Origin: Gammaproteobacteria bacterium
GTDB lineage: Bacteria; Pseudomonadota; Gammaproteobacteria; Enterobacterales; GCA-2746155
Assembly (NCBI GenBank): GCA_030589945.1
Contig: JAUUZN010000008.1
Coordinates: 1 to 51,717, forward strand
Direction: 5' to 3'
DNA length: 51,717 nucleotides
In this document: piece by piece, positions 1 to 8,005 of the stretch
Numbering within the stretch: position 1 is the first letter of the stretch
How the letters are laid out: each line of letters begins with the position of its first letter
Notes under the pieces: generated by a model
Databases searched by the model: none
Told to the model about the DNA's origin: nothing
The model's input: the letters and a program-made list of their open reading frames with translations, nothing else
Made by a program: the position numbers and the translations under genes

Positions 1-320
1 GAGCCCAAGCCACTGCAGACAGGTACATTTTTTTCGAGCTGAATATTAACAATCTTCGGTACTCGCTGAACTTTTTCAAGATCAGCATTAAATTTGACTA
101 AACAATGCCAAACAATGTTTTCTTTCACATCTTCAGGAAGCGTTTCTGCATATAAGCCTCGAACACTTAAATGACTGTCTTTTTGGTCATCCTGGGCCTG
201 TTCAATGTGGACAATGTCTCCCACAAGTGTTCCATCAATGGGCAAGACCGCAAGGCCAAGACTATCGAAGCCGACACTGATGTTGCCGATTGAAATGGGA
301 GCAAAAACTGATACGGTCAT
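1..320 (-). CDS. thrB: Homoserine kinase, 5' part (runs off window)
   Basis: I translated the left edge on the minus strand. An ATG at 318-320 opens a frame that stays open to base 1, giving about 106 residues. It starts MTVSVFAPISIGNISVGFDS and contains VPVCSGLGS, the start of the ATP-binding glycine/serine loop of GHMP kinases. The match to known ThrB proteins is good along the whole visible part, including SVGFDSLG and the ENIVWHC stretch. ThrB phosphorylates L-homoserine to O-phosphohomoserine in the cytoplasm, the step before threonine synthase. It starts 12 bases after thrA on the same strand, so it belongs to the thr operon and shares its attenuator. The C-terminal part and any thrC lie outside the window. 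Confidence 0.93.
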   Translation of the reverse strand, partial: MTVSVFAPISIGNISVGFDSLGLAVLPIDGTLVGDIVHIEQAQDDQKDSHLSVRGLYAETLPEDVKENIVWHCLVKFNADLEKVQRVPKIVNIQLEKNVPVCSGLG

Positions 321-332
321 TAATTTCTCATT

Positions 333-2816
333 TTAGTAATAGGGTTTATTGAGTACCAATGTTTTAAGTACATCACCAAATAAACCTGCTGCCGTCACTT
401 CAGCTCCCGCACCATAACCACGAATGACAAAGGGGATGGGCTGATAGTATTGTGTGTGCAAGGCTAATGCATTCTCACCATTAATAACACCATACATTGG
501 ATGTTTCTCATCAACCGCCTCAATGCCCACTTTAATTATATCGTCTTCGATACTAGCAATATACCTTAATACCTTGCCCGCTGATTCTGCCTGTTTAATT
601 TTTTTATCAAATTGGGTATCAAACTCTGGCAATTTATTCATAAACTCGTCAGCATCGGTGATTGCAGCAAGTTCTTCGGGTACCACGGCACTCACTTGAA
701 TATCGTCAAGCTCCAAAACGAGTCCTGCTTCTCTGGCGATCACCAGTGCCTTTCTTGCCACATCGAGACCACTAAGATCTTCAGCAGGATTGGGTTCAGT
801 GTAACCAAGGTCGCGCGCTTTTGCTGTTGCCTCAAATAATGACAGTCCGTTATGTATTTCACCAAAGATATAGGAAAGGGAGCCCGATAAAATTCCTGAG
901 AATTTTTGCAGTTTATCACCCGCTCGTAGTAACCCCTGTAAGTTATCAATGACCGGCAACCCTGCTCCCACATTCGTTTCATAAAGGAAACGACTTTGAT
1001 GTGTCTCAGCAGTTTTTCTCAATTGTTGATAATAATCATAATCTGCCGTATTGGCTTTTTTATTAGCAGTCACCACATGAAAGCCGTTGGCTAAAAAATC
1101 ATTGTAATGCATAGCAATACGCTCACTGCTGGTGCAATCGACAATCACTGGATTGCTGAGCTGAGCATCTGCAATAAAATCAGCCAGATTTTCAAGTTCA
1201 AGACTGGATGAAGATTCTTTCAGGGCTTGCTGCCAATTACTTAAATCAATACTTTTGCGATCAAATAACACCGTTTTACTGTTTGCAATGGCCACAACGT
1301 TAAGAGCGATATTGCGATTTTCTAAATCAACCTGCTGTCGTTGAATCTGTTTAATTAGCTCAGAGCCTATGGTGCCACAACCAATGATAAATGCGTCGAT
1401 GGTAGGCGTATCAACGAATAAACTTTGGTGACAAACTTTAACCGCATCATCAATTCGCTTAGCACGAACCACCGCTGAGATACTGCGCTCAGATGAGTCT
1501 TGGGCGATTGCGATAATGTTCACTCTCGCCTGAGATAGGGCGCTAAAAAATTTTGCAGCGATGCCTCTTTGTTGCTGCATTTGATCACCCACTAAAGTAA
1601 TGATCGCTAGATTTTTCCGTATTGAAATAGGATCAATGAGTTCATTTTGGATCTCAAGGCTAAAGGCCTTTGAAAGACATTTAACTGCAGCATCCGCTTC
1701 ATGTCCAGGCACACAGAAGGTAATTGATAATTCGGCTGATGATTGGCTGATCATGATGATGGAAATGCTCGCCTGACTGATGGCAGAAAACACACGACTC
1801 GCCATACCCACCATGCCCCGCATTTCTGGGCCGGATACGGTCACCATAGCAACATCGGGCAAATTGGTGACCGATTTAATGAGATCGTTAGAACCCGCTT
1901 CAGAAGAAATTAATGTCCCTGGCTTTTCAGGTGAATGAGTATTTTTGATGCGGCAGGGAATGTTGTATTTTAACAACGGCATGATGGTTTTAGGGTGGAG
2001 AATTTTAGCACCAAAATACGAAAGTTCCATTGCTTCGCTGTATGACATCTTTTCAATCAATTTGGCTTTTTCTACCAAATTTGGATCGGAATTATAAACG
2101 CCATCAACATCGGTCCAAACTTCACAAAGATCCGCATTGAGACATACTGCCAATATGGCCGCTGAATAATCTGAGCCATTGCGCCCAAGCGTTGTTGTAT
2201 CACCCGTTTGAGTGCGGCCAATAAAACCTGGCATTAATGACATGGGTGAGAGGTCAGGATAAAACTCGTTAAAACTTTTCTTCGATACGAGGCAATCTGC
2301 TACAGGCTCAACGGAAAGCTCCTCAATTGTGAGGAATTTTTCTGGATCAATTCTTGTGACATTATGTCCTTTCGATTCAAGAATGGCCGAAAGAAGTAAC
2401 ACGCTGAATTTTTCACCGGTACTTAAAATTTGCGCCAGTGTGGAGTCGGGACATTGGCCTAATAATAGGGCGCCTTCACTCAAGCGTCTTAATCTCGAGG
2501 TTAATTGCTCATATTGTTTATTAAGATCAAGTTTATCCAACGTTGAATTCATCGCATAAGAATCAACTAAAATATCACTGAGCTGATGGTGAATTTTATT
2601 GAGCAACGAGCCGGCTCTTTTTTGCAATGCTTTGGTGTCGCCAACAGTCGATGAAAAGACCTCGGTCAAAGCAATCAAGTGATTAGTCATCCCTTTAGGA
2701 GCAGATACGACGGTAGCAATTGGAGATTGCTGGCTCGATGAATCAATAATATCGGCCACTCTGCCAAAACATTTTGCATCTGCAAGTGATGAGCCACCAA
2801 ATTTTAATACTTTCAT
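333..2816 (-). CDS. thrA: Bifunctional aspartokinase I / homoserine dehydrogenase I
   Basis: The 827-residue product has the length and order of gammaproteobacterial ThrA. An aspartate kinase domain comes first, with KFGGSSL at residues 5-11. Paired ACT regulatory domains follow in roughly residues 315-460. A homoserine dehydrogenase domain starts with a Rossmann motif (IIGCGTIGSEL) near residue 480 and has the conserved NVGAGLPVIDNLQ and SGILSGSLSYI stretches. The enzyme catalyses the first and third steps from aspartate to threonine, methionine and isoleucine; family members are feedback-inhibited by threonine through the ACT region. An ATG preceded by GAGGA sets the start. The gene is followed 12 bases later by thrB and preceded by a leader peptide and terminator, so control by transcription attenuation is likely. 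Confidence 0.97.
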   Translation of the reverse strand: MKVLKFGGSSLADAKCFGRVADIIDSSSQQSPIATVVSAPKGMTNHLIALTEVFSSTVGDTKALQKRAGSLLNKIHHQLSDILVDSYAMNSTLDKLDLNKQYEQLTSRLRRLSEGALLLGQCPDSTLAQILSTGEKFSVLLLSAILESKGHNVTRIDPEKFLTIEELSVEPVADCLVSKKSFNEFYPDLSPMSLMPGFIGRTQTGDTTTLGRNGSDYSAAILAVCLNADLCEVWTDVDGVYNSDPNLVEKAKLIEKMSYSEAMELSYFGAKILHPKTIMPLLKYNIPCRIKNTHSPEKPGTLISSEAGSNDLIKSVTNLPDVAMVTVSGPEMRGMVGMASRVFSAISQASISIIMISQSSAELSITFCVPGHEADAAVKCLSKAFSLEIQNELIDPISIRKNLAIITLVGDQMQQQRGIAAKFFSALSQARVNIIAIAQDSSERSISAVVRAKRIDDAVKVCHQSLFVDTPTIDAFIIGCGTIGSELIKQIQRQQVDLENRNIALNVVAIANSKTVLFDRKSIDLSNWQQALKESSSSLELENLADFIADAQLSNPVIVDCTSSERIAMHYNDFLANGFHVVTANKKANTADYDYYQQLRKTAETHQSRFLYETNVGAGLPVIDNLQGLLRAGDKLQKFSGILSGSLSYIFGEIHNGLSLFEATAKARDLGYTEPNPAEDLSGLDVARKALVIAREAGLVLELDDIQVSAVVPEELAAITDADEFMNKLPEFDTQFDKKIKQAESAGKVLRYIASIEDDIIKVGIEAVDEKHPMYGVINGENALALHTQYYQPIPFVIRGYGAGAEVTAAGLFGDVLKTLVLNKPYY

Positions 2817-2870
2817 TTTGTCCTCTATACTATTTCTTAACTAACTTACACCTACAGGTAGGTGTTCTAT

Positions 2871-2914
2871 AAAACAAAAAAGCCCGTGAATCTATTTGGA
2901 GTCACGGGCTTTTA
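2871..2914 (-). terminator. Intrinsic terminator acting as thr attenuator
   Basis: On the minus strand AGCCCGTGA (2910-2902) and TCACGGGCT (2889-2881) form a perfect 9-bp stem with a 12-base loop, followed at once by a T-rich tract (TTTTTGTTTT). It lies between the leader peptide ORF and thrA, inside the transcribed leader, as expected for an attenuator. A second small hairpin (CACCTA / TAGGTG, 2849-2864) lies between it and the thrA ribosome binding site. Confidence 0.9.
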
Positions 2915-2932
2915 GAATTTTTTGTTTTCTCT

Positions 2933-3025
2933 TCAGCGAGTGACCCATGAACGAATAATCGTCATGCTAATACTCATAATATGAATAATATGTGCAACTA
3001 ATTGACTATTAAGGTCTATATTCAT
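2933..3025 (-). CDS. thrL: Putative thr operon leader peptide, Ile-rich
   Basis: This 30-codon ORF begins with ATG at 3025 and stops with TGA 23 bases before the attenuator stem. It contains seven isoleucine and two threonine codons, with six Ile and one Thr packed in HIIHIMSISMTIIR. E. coli ThrL is 21 residues and richer in Thr, but that operon is known to respond to both Thr and Ile. The ribosome binding site is weak (a GAGAC about 8 bases upstream), so the exact start could be an internal ATG. The distance to a good promoter (about 25 bases from the predicted transcription start) supports a leader role. The call is from position and composition, not from homology. Confidence 0.65.
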   Translation of the reverse strand: MNIDLNSQLVAHIIHIMSISMTIIRSWVTR

Positions 3026-3056
3026 CGTTCAATGTCTCGTAATAACGAATAACTTT

Positions 3057-3085
3057 ATTTTAACTGACCCCTCTTTCATCATCAA
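3057..3085 (-). promoter_or_regulatory. Candidate sigma-70 promoter of the thr operon
   Basis: On the minus strand TTGATG (3085-3080) and TAAAAT (3062-3057) match the -35 and -10 consensus at 4/6 and 5/6 with a 17-base spacer. Transcription would start near 3050, just upstream of the leader peptide. Confidence 0.6.
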
Positions 3086-3176
3086 AGAGAAGTGTTCATG
3101 CAAATCCTATATAAGGAATATAGAATATAACTGCTAGTTTGTTCAAAAACAACCCACTTTAATAAATTCTACCCAT

Positions 3177-3202
3177 AAAAAAAGGCCATGCAATACATGG
3201 CC
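3177..3202 (-). terminator. Intrinsic terminator of the His/Tyr-rich protein gene
   Basis: On the minus strand GGCCATG and CATGGCC pair around a 5-base loop and are followed by seven T residues. The hairpin begins 20 bases after the stop codon at 3223. Confidence 0.85.
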
Positions 3203-3222
3203 AAATCAACTGATGGTCGTTA

Positions 3223-4005
3223 TTACCAGTTGTAAATCAAAGCGCCTATGGTTAAACCTGTTACAAACTGACCAAATCCATCAGGGCAGTAATAAGGATC
3301 GTCATAATTGTTATAATATAATCCAAATCCTAAACGATCTCCCTGGTCCCAACGGTAATCAAAATAGGCCTGATAGTAATAGTCGTCATACCATTGTGAA
3401 TCGTTAAAAAGATGTCTATAGCGATAATCATAATGATAGTGCCCATGCCCTGAATGCCAGCGACCATGACGGTGTGAACCTCGATAATGATGATTACTAT
3501 AACGATATTGATTATGACGCTTGTTTGAATGCCTACGATCATAATTCACAGTTCTGTAACGGTCATGATCTCGGTACTTATCATGGTGTCGAGCGCTACT
3601 ACTGTAGTGTTGTGGACGATTACTTCGGTGTTGCTTTTTGTAGCTATTTTTGCGACTACTACGATGAATCTTCTTGTCATTTCCATGTTTAGTGGTATAA
3701 ACGCGAGACTTACCAGTGTCATTATTATGTCGGCTGGCCTTAGGCTCTTTTCGTGAAGAGTTCACTTTACTCTGTTTATTGCCACGCTCTGACGTTCGAT
3801 GTTGTGTCGCTTTCTGATGAGATTTACCAGTATTTGCTTTTTTATGGCTCGACTTATGACTTGAGCGCTTAGTTCGTGCTGAGCTTTTTTTCTCTGAATG
3901 TCGCTCGCTTGAATGCTGCTTTTCAGACGATCGACGTTCTTTTGCAGAAACATCAATTGATAATCCGAGACTTGTAATTATTAATAGAACTATTAAGTTT
4001 TTCAT
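3223..4005 (-). CDS. Secreted His/Tyr/Arg/Lys/Ser-rich hypothetical protein
   Basis: The frame is open further upstream, but I place the start at the ATG at 4005. It follows a good ribosome binding site (GAGGA) and begins a clear signal peptide, MKNLIVLLIITSLGLSIDVSA, with cleavage probably after VSA. The mature part of about 240 residues has two zones. One is a very basic, low-complexity Ser/Lys/Arg/His region. The second is His/Tyr-rich, with many HxH, HxY and YRY clusters, and ends in a more ordered tail (DDPYYCPDGFGQFVTGLTIGALIYNW is partly hydrophobic). I recognise no family. A metal-binding or polyanion-binding envelope role is possible from composition and from the upstream FieF-type exporter, but this is inference. 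It has its own terminator and is 112 bases from the exporter gene. Confidence 0.75.
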   Translation of the reverse strand: MKNLIVLLIITSLGLSIDVSAKERRSSEKQHSSERHSEKKSSARTKRSSHKSSHKKANTGKSHQKATQHRTSERGNKQSKVNSSRKEPKASRHNNDTGKSRVYTTKHGNDKKIHRSSRKNSYKKQHRSNRPQHYSSSARHHDKYRDHDRYRTVNYDRRHSNKRHNQYRYSNHHYRGSHRHGRWHSGHGHYHYDYRYRHLFNDSQWYDDYYYQAYFDYRWDQGDRLGFGLYYNNYDDPYYCPDGFGQFVTGLTIGALIYNW

Positions 4006-4117
4006 TGTTCTGTCCTCACCTTTGTTGATGATGACAGAATAACAAAGGTTATCTGAACAGAAACTGAACCGAATAAAGGTAACGAAGGAATAACTAAAAG
4101 ATAATGCTAGATGAATA

Positions 4118-5029
4118 CTACTCTCGGATGATACGTTCCTGCTGATCAGGTGCATCATTGTGAGGATCTTGATGGATAAGGATCTCAGCGGAAGGGAATT
4201 CTTTTTCTAAGCTCGCCATGATCCTGTCTGAAATGACATGAGCCTCAGACAACTTCATCTGACCATCCATTTCAATATGCAGTTGAATAAACTTGGTATG
4301 ACCCGACTCACGTGTCTTCAGTTCATGAATTGCATCAACATCTTTGTCACTGAGCACCAGCTCTTTAATTGATTGCTGGATCTCTTCAGAAAGCTCACGA
4401 TCGAGTAGTAACTGAATGGATTCCCAGATAATTTGCCAAGCACTATATAAAATATAAAGCCCCATCAACAGTGCCATGGTTGGGTCCATCCACTGCCAAC
4501 CCCAACTAACCATGAGTAGTGCGACAATAATCATTGAATTGGTTAACAGATCGGTAAAGTAGTGCATTGAATCGGCACGTATTGCGACGCTATTGGTGTG
4601 TTTTATTACATACCTTTGAAAAACAATGAGTACTGCGGTCGCCACCATTGAGATGATCATGACGATAATACCTACATCCATCGCAAAAACTTCTTGAGGC
4701 GTTTGTAGACGATAAAAGGCCTGCACCATTAAAAATACCGCTGAACTAGCAATGAACGTCGCCTGTCCTAAACCGGCTATGGCCTCTGCCTTACCATGAC
4801 CGAAGGGGTGCTCCTTATCGGCTGGCATCAAGGCAACTCTTATTGCAAAAAAGTTAATCATCGACGCCACTATATCGAGTAGTGAATCGAGTAACGATGC
4901 CATAATACTCACTGAATCTGTCATCCAGTAGGCGGCTAATTTTATCGTTAGCAAAAATACGGCAACCAACACGGATGCGGTACTGGCTAGGCGGAGTAAT
5001 CGTTTTGTGTTTTCTACGGATTTATTCAT
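4118..5029 (-). CDS. fieF: Cation diffusion facilitator, FieF-like
   Basis: The 303-residue protein has the CDF layout: six hydrophobic segments in about the first 210 residues and a cytoplasmic ferredoxin-like tail. Metal-site motifs are visible: LLDSLLDIVAS in the second helix, HPFGHGKAE in the following loop, and RADSMHYFTDLLTNS in the fifth helix. These match the FieF (YiiP) subgroup, inner-membrane exporters that swap Zn2+, Fe2+ or Cd2+ for protons. The metal cannot be fixed from sequence. The upstream side (5030-5238) carries a REP-like palindrome and no gene. Downstream is the His/Tyr-rich secreted protein. Confidence 0.9.
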   Translation of the reverse strand: MNKSVENTKRLLRLASTASVLVAVFLLTIKLAAYWMTDSVSIMASLLDSLLDIVASMINFFAIRVALMPADKEHPFGHGKAEAIAGLGQATFIASSAVFLMVQAFYRLQTPQEVFAMDVGIIVMIISMVATAVLIVFQRYVIKHTNSVAIRADSMHYFTDLLTNSMIIVALLMVSWGWQWMDPTMALLMGLYILYSAWQIIWESIQLLLDRELSEEIQQSIKELVLSDKDVDAIHELKTRESGHTKFIQLHIEMDGQMKLSEAHVISDRIMASLEKEFPSAEILIHQDPHNDAPDQQERIIRE

Positions 5030-5098
5030 TGGGGCTTATTGTACCTTTAGATGTGAAATGATTTCATCCTTATTTCTCATTTGGGTATCTCTTTTAAC

Positions 5099-5212
5099 GG
5101 ACTCAGGTGGTGGGTGCCCGTTTTGCAGGGCGGCGTGAACCCATCCATGGGGCCTTCGCTGCTACATCCTTGCAGCAGAGACCTGCTAAATACCCACCGA
5201 ACACCTGAGTCC
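5099..5212. repeat. REP-like palindromic element, copy 1
   Basis: GGACTCAGGTG (5099-5109) and its exact complement CACCTGAGTCC (5202-5212) bracket a 114-base element; GTGGGT and ACCCAC inside the arms extend the stem. The core (5131-5183) contains CGGCGTGAAC, CATCCATGG, CTTCGCTGCT and GCAGCAGAGACC. The same core order occurs at 23171-23222. The element lies 26 bases beyond the stop codon of the transposase-like gene, the place where REP elements often sit relative to a RAYT gene. Confidence 0.8.
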
Positions 5213-5238
5213 TTAATTTAGATTCTTGGTTGCGTTTA

Positions 5239-5991
5239 TTAATACATTCTTTCTGTTTCGGTGCTCTGTTGTTTTGGTGTTACATTTATTTGTATGAGTT
5301 GATAGTGATCACATTTGATTAGTTTGACTTCGGTGCGGTTGATTAATGATTGGTGATAGCTGCTGTTTATTTCGGCTACTAGCTGTTTTTGGGCTATGTG
5401 TTTGTTTGTACTACCAATGTATTTTGAACTGCAGTCTTTGTTGTTTAGTAAATTTTTAAAATCTAGGCGATATGGGTGCATCATATATTGTCGGAAACGA
5501 TTGAGTGCCACAATTCTACTCATTGCAAATAACTCTAAGATATAGGATGTGTCTAACCAGTTAACCGACCAGAAACCGTTGTATACATGATGTGAATGCC
5601 AATGGTAATCCATTGCGTCTTCTGCGATTCGTTGTTCTACGACCTGTTGATGGAGATACCTTAGGCAATCGAGTGTCCACTTGCTATTTTTTAAATCAAC
5701 AATCTGTAGTTTAAATTCGGTCATTGAAGGACCCCGTTGTAATAACCAGAAATGATAACGCTGCAATAGACGTAGAAGGTGTTTACCGAAGAGCTGATCC
5801 CTTGGTTTGATCAATAACAGGCACTGTTGTTTGATCCAACAAAATCCATAAACCTGATACTGATTACAGCTCACACCGTCTCTGATAAGTCCCATGAATA
5901 CCAGGTAATCACGATAACAGTCGAAGATTGAATCTCTGTTGTTGGTTCTGATCGAAACTAGTAGGCAATTGTGTTGTTCGGGGGACTGCAT
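5239..5991 (-). CDS. REP-associated tyrosine transposase-like protein, HUH motif lost
   Basis: I start it at the ATG at 5991, which follows GAGGAGA; a TTG 21 bases further upstream is less likely. The first 155 of 250 residues align by eye with the Y1 (IS200-like/RAYT) fold: NNRDSIFDCYRDYLVFM near the N-terminus, a hydrophobic strand, then RYLHQQVVEQR at 111-121 and DYHWHSHHVYNG at 128-139 followed by WLDTSYILELF. These correspond to the usual RYIHLNPV and WSS..Y.G..W+D segments. The strand that should carry NHxHLLL instead reads KQQCLLL (54-60), so both metal-binding histidines are absent, while the putative catalytic Tyr (Y112) remains. The C-terminal 90 residues are not recognisable. It is probably non-catalytic, either a relic or a domesticated DNA-binding protein. 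Confidence 0.7.
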   Translation of the reverse strand: MQSPEQHNCLLVSIRTNNRDSIFDCYRDYLVFMGLIRDGVSCNQYQVYGFCWIKQQCLLLIKPRDQLFGKHLLRLLQRYHFWLLQRGPSMTEFKLQIVDLKNSKWTLDCLRYLHQQVVEQRIAEDAMDYHWHSHHVYNGFWSVNWLDTSYILELFAMSRIVALNRFRQYMMHPYRLDFKNLLNNKDCSSKYIGSTNKHIAQKQLVAEINSSYHQSLINRTEVKLIKCDHYQLIQINVTPKQQSTETERMY

Positions 5992-6110
5992 CCTTGCTCT
6001 CCTCACTGTCAAATAGATAGGGGAGTTACTCTAATGTGGGAGCGAAAGGCTATCCATAGATGATGTTTGAATTATAGTGCAGATATGTGCTTCTTTGCTA
6101 AGAGGAAAAT

Positions 6111-6140
6111 GACCGGAACAATGTAAGAATTGTTCCGGTC
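6111..6140 (-). terminator. Strong hairpin after the FKBP gene
   Basis: GACCGGAACAAT (6111-6122) and ATTGTTCCGGTC (6129-6140) form a perfect 12-bp stem with a 6-base loop, 17 bases after the FKBP stop codon. On the minus strand only ATTTT follows, so it may be a weak terminator or an mRNA 3' end stabiliser. Confidence 0.7.
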
Positions 6141-6156
6141 TATGTTAAGACAAGGT

Positions 6157-7068
6157 TTATTTTATAGCGATAAGTTCCACATCAAAAACCAGCATTCCAC
6201 CTGGAGCGCCATTTCCTGGGTTTTCTCCGTAAGCCAAACCAGCTGGTATCCAAAAGCGTCTTTTTTCGCCTTCGACCATGAGCTGAACACCTTCTGTCCA
6301 ACCGCGAATGACACGATTCAGTGGGAACACAATCGTTTCACCTCTTGTTACCGAACTATCAAACATTTCACCACCTAAGGTCCAACCAGAATAATGCACT
6401 TCAACATTAGACTCAGCCGTAGGATGTATGGTTCCTGTACCTTTTGTTAACACTCTTGAAGCCAAGCCACTTTCGGTAACCGTAGCCGTAGTGGGAACTG
6501 CTGCAACATCTTCAGGAACGGCCGGTGCAGGTACTGCTTTTTTAATCGCTATGAGTTCAATATCAAAAACCAATAAGCCACTTGGTGCACCGGGTCGTGG
6601 ATTTTCGCCATAGGCTAAATCTGCAGGAATCCAAAAACGTCTTTTTTCACCTTCAACCATCAGTTGAACGCCTTCAGTCCAGCCCTTGATTACACCTTTA
6701 AGAGGAAAATCAATACTTTGTCCTCTAGCAACCGAGCTATCAAACATTTTTCCGTCCGTAGTCCAGCCTGAATAATGTACTGTAACACTGTCATCAGCAC
6801 TTGGATGTTCAGAGCCAGTTCCTTTACTTAGAACGATGGATGCAAGTCCTGAGTCTGTGACCACTGCTGATTCTGGTGCCTTTGCTACATCTTCTGGTAC
6901 AGCAACAGATGCCGCATTTATTTCACTATTCATAGTTCCTCCGGCTAATACAATGATTAGCATTATTTGTAATAGATGTGTTTGTAAAAAGTTAAATTTT
7001 AATCTGTAACGTTGTAGTTTTTGGTCTATATCACCTGACATTACATTATTCTTTAGGGTGTTAATCAT
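6157..7068 (-). CDS. Exported peptidyl-prolyl isomerase with two tandem FKBP domains
   Basis: The 303-residue product has a hydrophobic segment at about residues 28-44 (LQTHLLQIMLIIVLAGG), consistent with a long signal peptide or membrane anchor. Two FKBP-type domains follow. Each has VHYSGWT, G..FDSSV.RG, FPL..VI.GWTEGVQLMVEGEKRRFWIP, LAYGENP and the closing LLVFDIELIAIK pattern. They are joined by a VPEDVA...-type linker that precedes both copies, so the unit of duplication includes the linker. The two copies are nearly the same in the central part, which suggests a fairly recent internal duplication. The likely role is folding of envelope proteins. The start ATG overlaps the stop of the CDF gene, so translation is probably coupled. 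Confidence 0.9.
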   Translation of the reverse strand: MINTLKNNVMSGDIDQKLQRYRLKFNFLQTHLLQIMLIIVLAGGTMNSEINAASVAVPEDVAKAPESAVVTDSGLASIVLSKGTGSEHPSADDSVTVHYSGWTTDGKMFDSSVARGQSIDFPLKGVIKGWTEGVQLMVEGEKRRFWIPADLAYGENPRPGAPSGLLVFDIELIAIKKAVPAPAVPEDVAAVPTTATVTESGLASRVLTKGTGTIHPTAESNVEVHYSGWTLGGEMFDSSVTRGETIVFPLNRVIRGWTEGVQLMVEGEKRRFWIPAGLAYGENPGNGAPGGMLVFDVELIAIK

Positions 7069-7987
7069 GGTTGTTTATTCCTTTTTTTCGAGCCTCAGCC
7101 TCAACAAAAATTCGTTTTACATTTGGCCACGTTTTTTTAATTCGCTGATCAATTTCAGAAATTACATGTTCTATTTGTCCAGCCTTAAGATGGTCGTCAA
7201 AATCGATGCTAATATTCACCAAAATAAAATCGGGTCCCATGTGCATGGTCAGAAGTTCATTGACGTGCTCCACTTCATCATACTCAACAGCCAAGGCTTT
7301 AATGCCACTGACGATTTCAGGATCGGCACATTCACCAATCAACAAGCCTTTGGTTTCAATGGCAAGCCAAGTCGCAGTGAGTGCTAATATGAGGCCAATT
7401 ACGACAGATGCAATGCCATCAAACATTAAAATGCCTGTCAGCTCAGACAAATAAATACCTAGCATTGCCACCATCAAACCCAATAACGCAGCAGTGTCTT
7501 CAAACAACACCACAAACATTGACGGATCTTTGCCATCCTGTACGGATTTTATGATGCCGTGTTTATGGTTGTCTTTCTTAAATTCCGTATAGGCAAAATA
7601 CCAAGCCGCACCTTCAAAAACGATTGCAATGCTCAGAACAATATAATTGATCATCGAGTTTTTGACTTCAACGGGGTTAATAATATGAATGATTCCTTCA
7701 TAAATTGATACGCCCGCACCAACGGCAAAGATTAGAATCGCAACAACAAAACTCCAAAAGTAAATTTCTTTACCATGCCCAAAAGGAAATTGTTCACTTG
7801 CGGGTAGTTTTGCTCGCTTTAAACCGTAGAGCAATAAAACTTGATTACCAGTATCGACTAACGAATGAATGCCTTCAGAAAACATGGCTGATGAGCGAGT
7901 CACATAACTTGCAGCAAACTTTGTAATTGAAACCAAAAAATTACCGATGAGTGCGGCAATAATCACTTTTTTTGATGAACCGGCCAT
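7061..7987 (-). CDS. Cation diffusion facilitator, SLC30A9-like subgroup
   Basis: The 308-residue protein has a CDF membrane domain with EGIHSLVDTGNQ in helix II and FPFGHGKEIYFWSF in the loop. Helix V has VLFEDTAALLGLMVAM, with E..D in place of the usual H..D. This E/D form is found in the branch that contains mitochondrial SLC30A9 and bacterial relatives, and differs clearly from the FieF-type paralogue at 4118. It should be an inner-membrane proton-coupled divalent cation exporter of unknown metal. It overlaps the start of the FKBP gene by 8 bases and follows the thioesterase gene by 18 bases, so the three probably form an operon. Confidence 0.88.
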   Translation of the reverse strand: MAGSSKKVIIAALIGNFLVSITKFAASYVTRSSAMFSEGIHSLVDTGNQVLLLYGLKRAKLPASEQFPFGHGKEIYFWSFVVAILIFAVGAGVSIYEGIIHIINPVEVKNSMINYIVLSIAIVFEGAAWYFAYTEFKKDNHKHGIIKSVQDGKDPSMFVVLFEDTAALLGLMVAMLGIYLSELTGILMFDGIASVVIGLILALTATWLAIETKGLLIGECADPEIVSGIKALAVEYDEVEHVNELLTMHMGPDFILVNISIDFDDHLKAGQIEHVISEIDQRIKKTWPNVKRIFVEAEARKKGINNHD

Positions 7988-8005
7988 ACTGTTTAGTGTC
8001 CTTGT

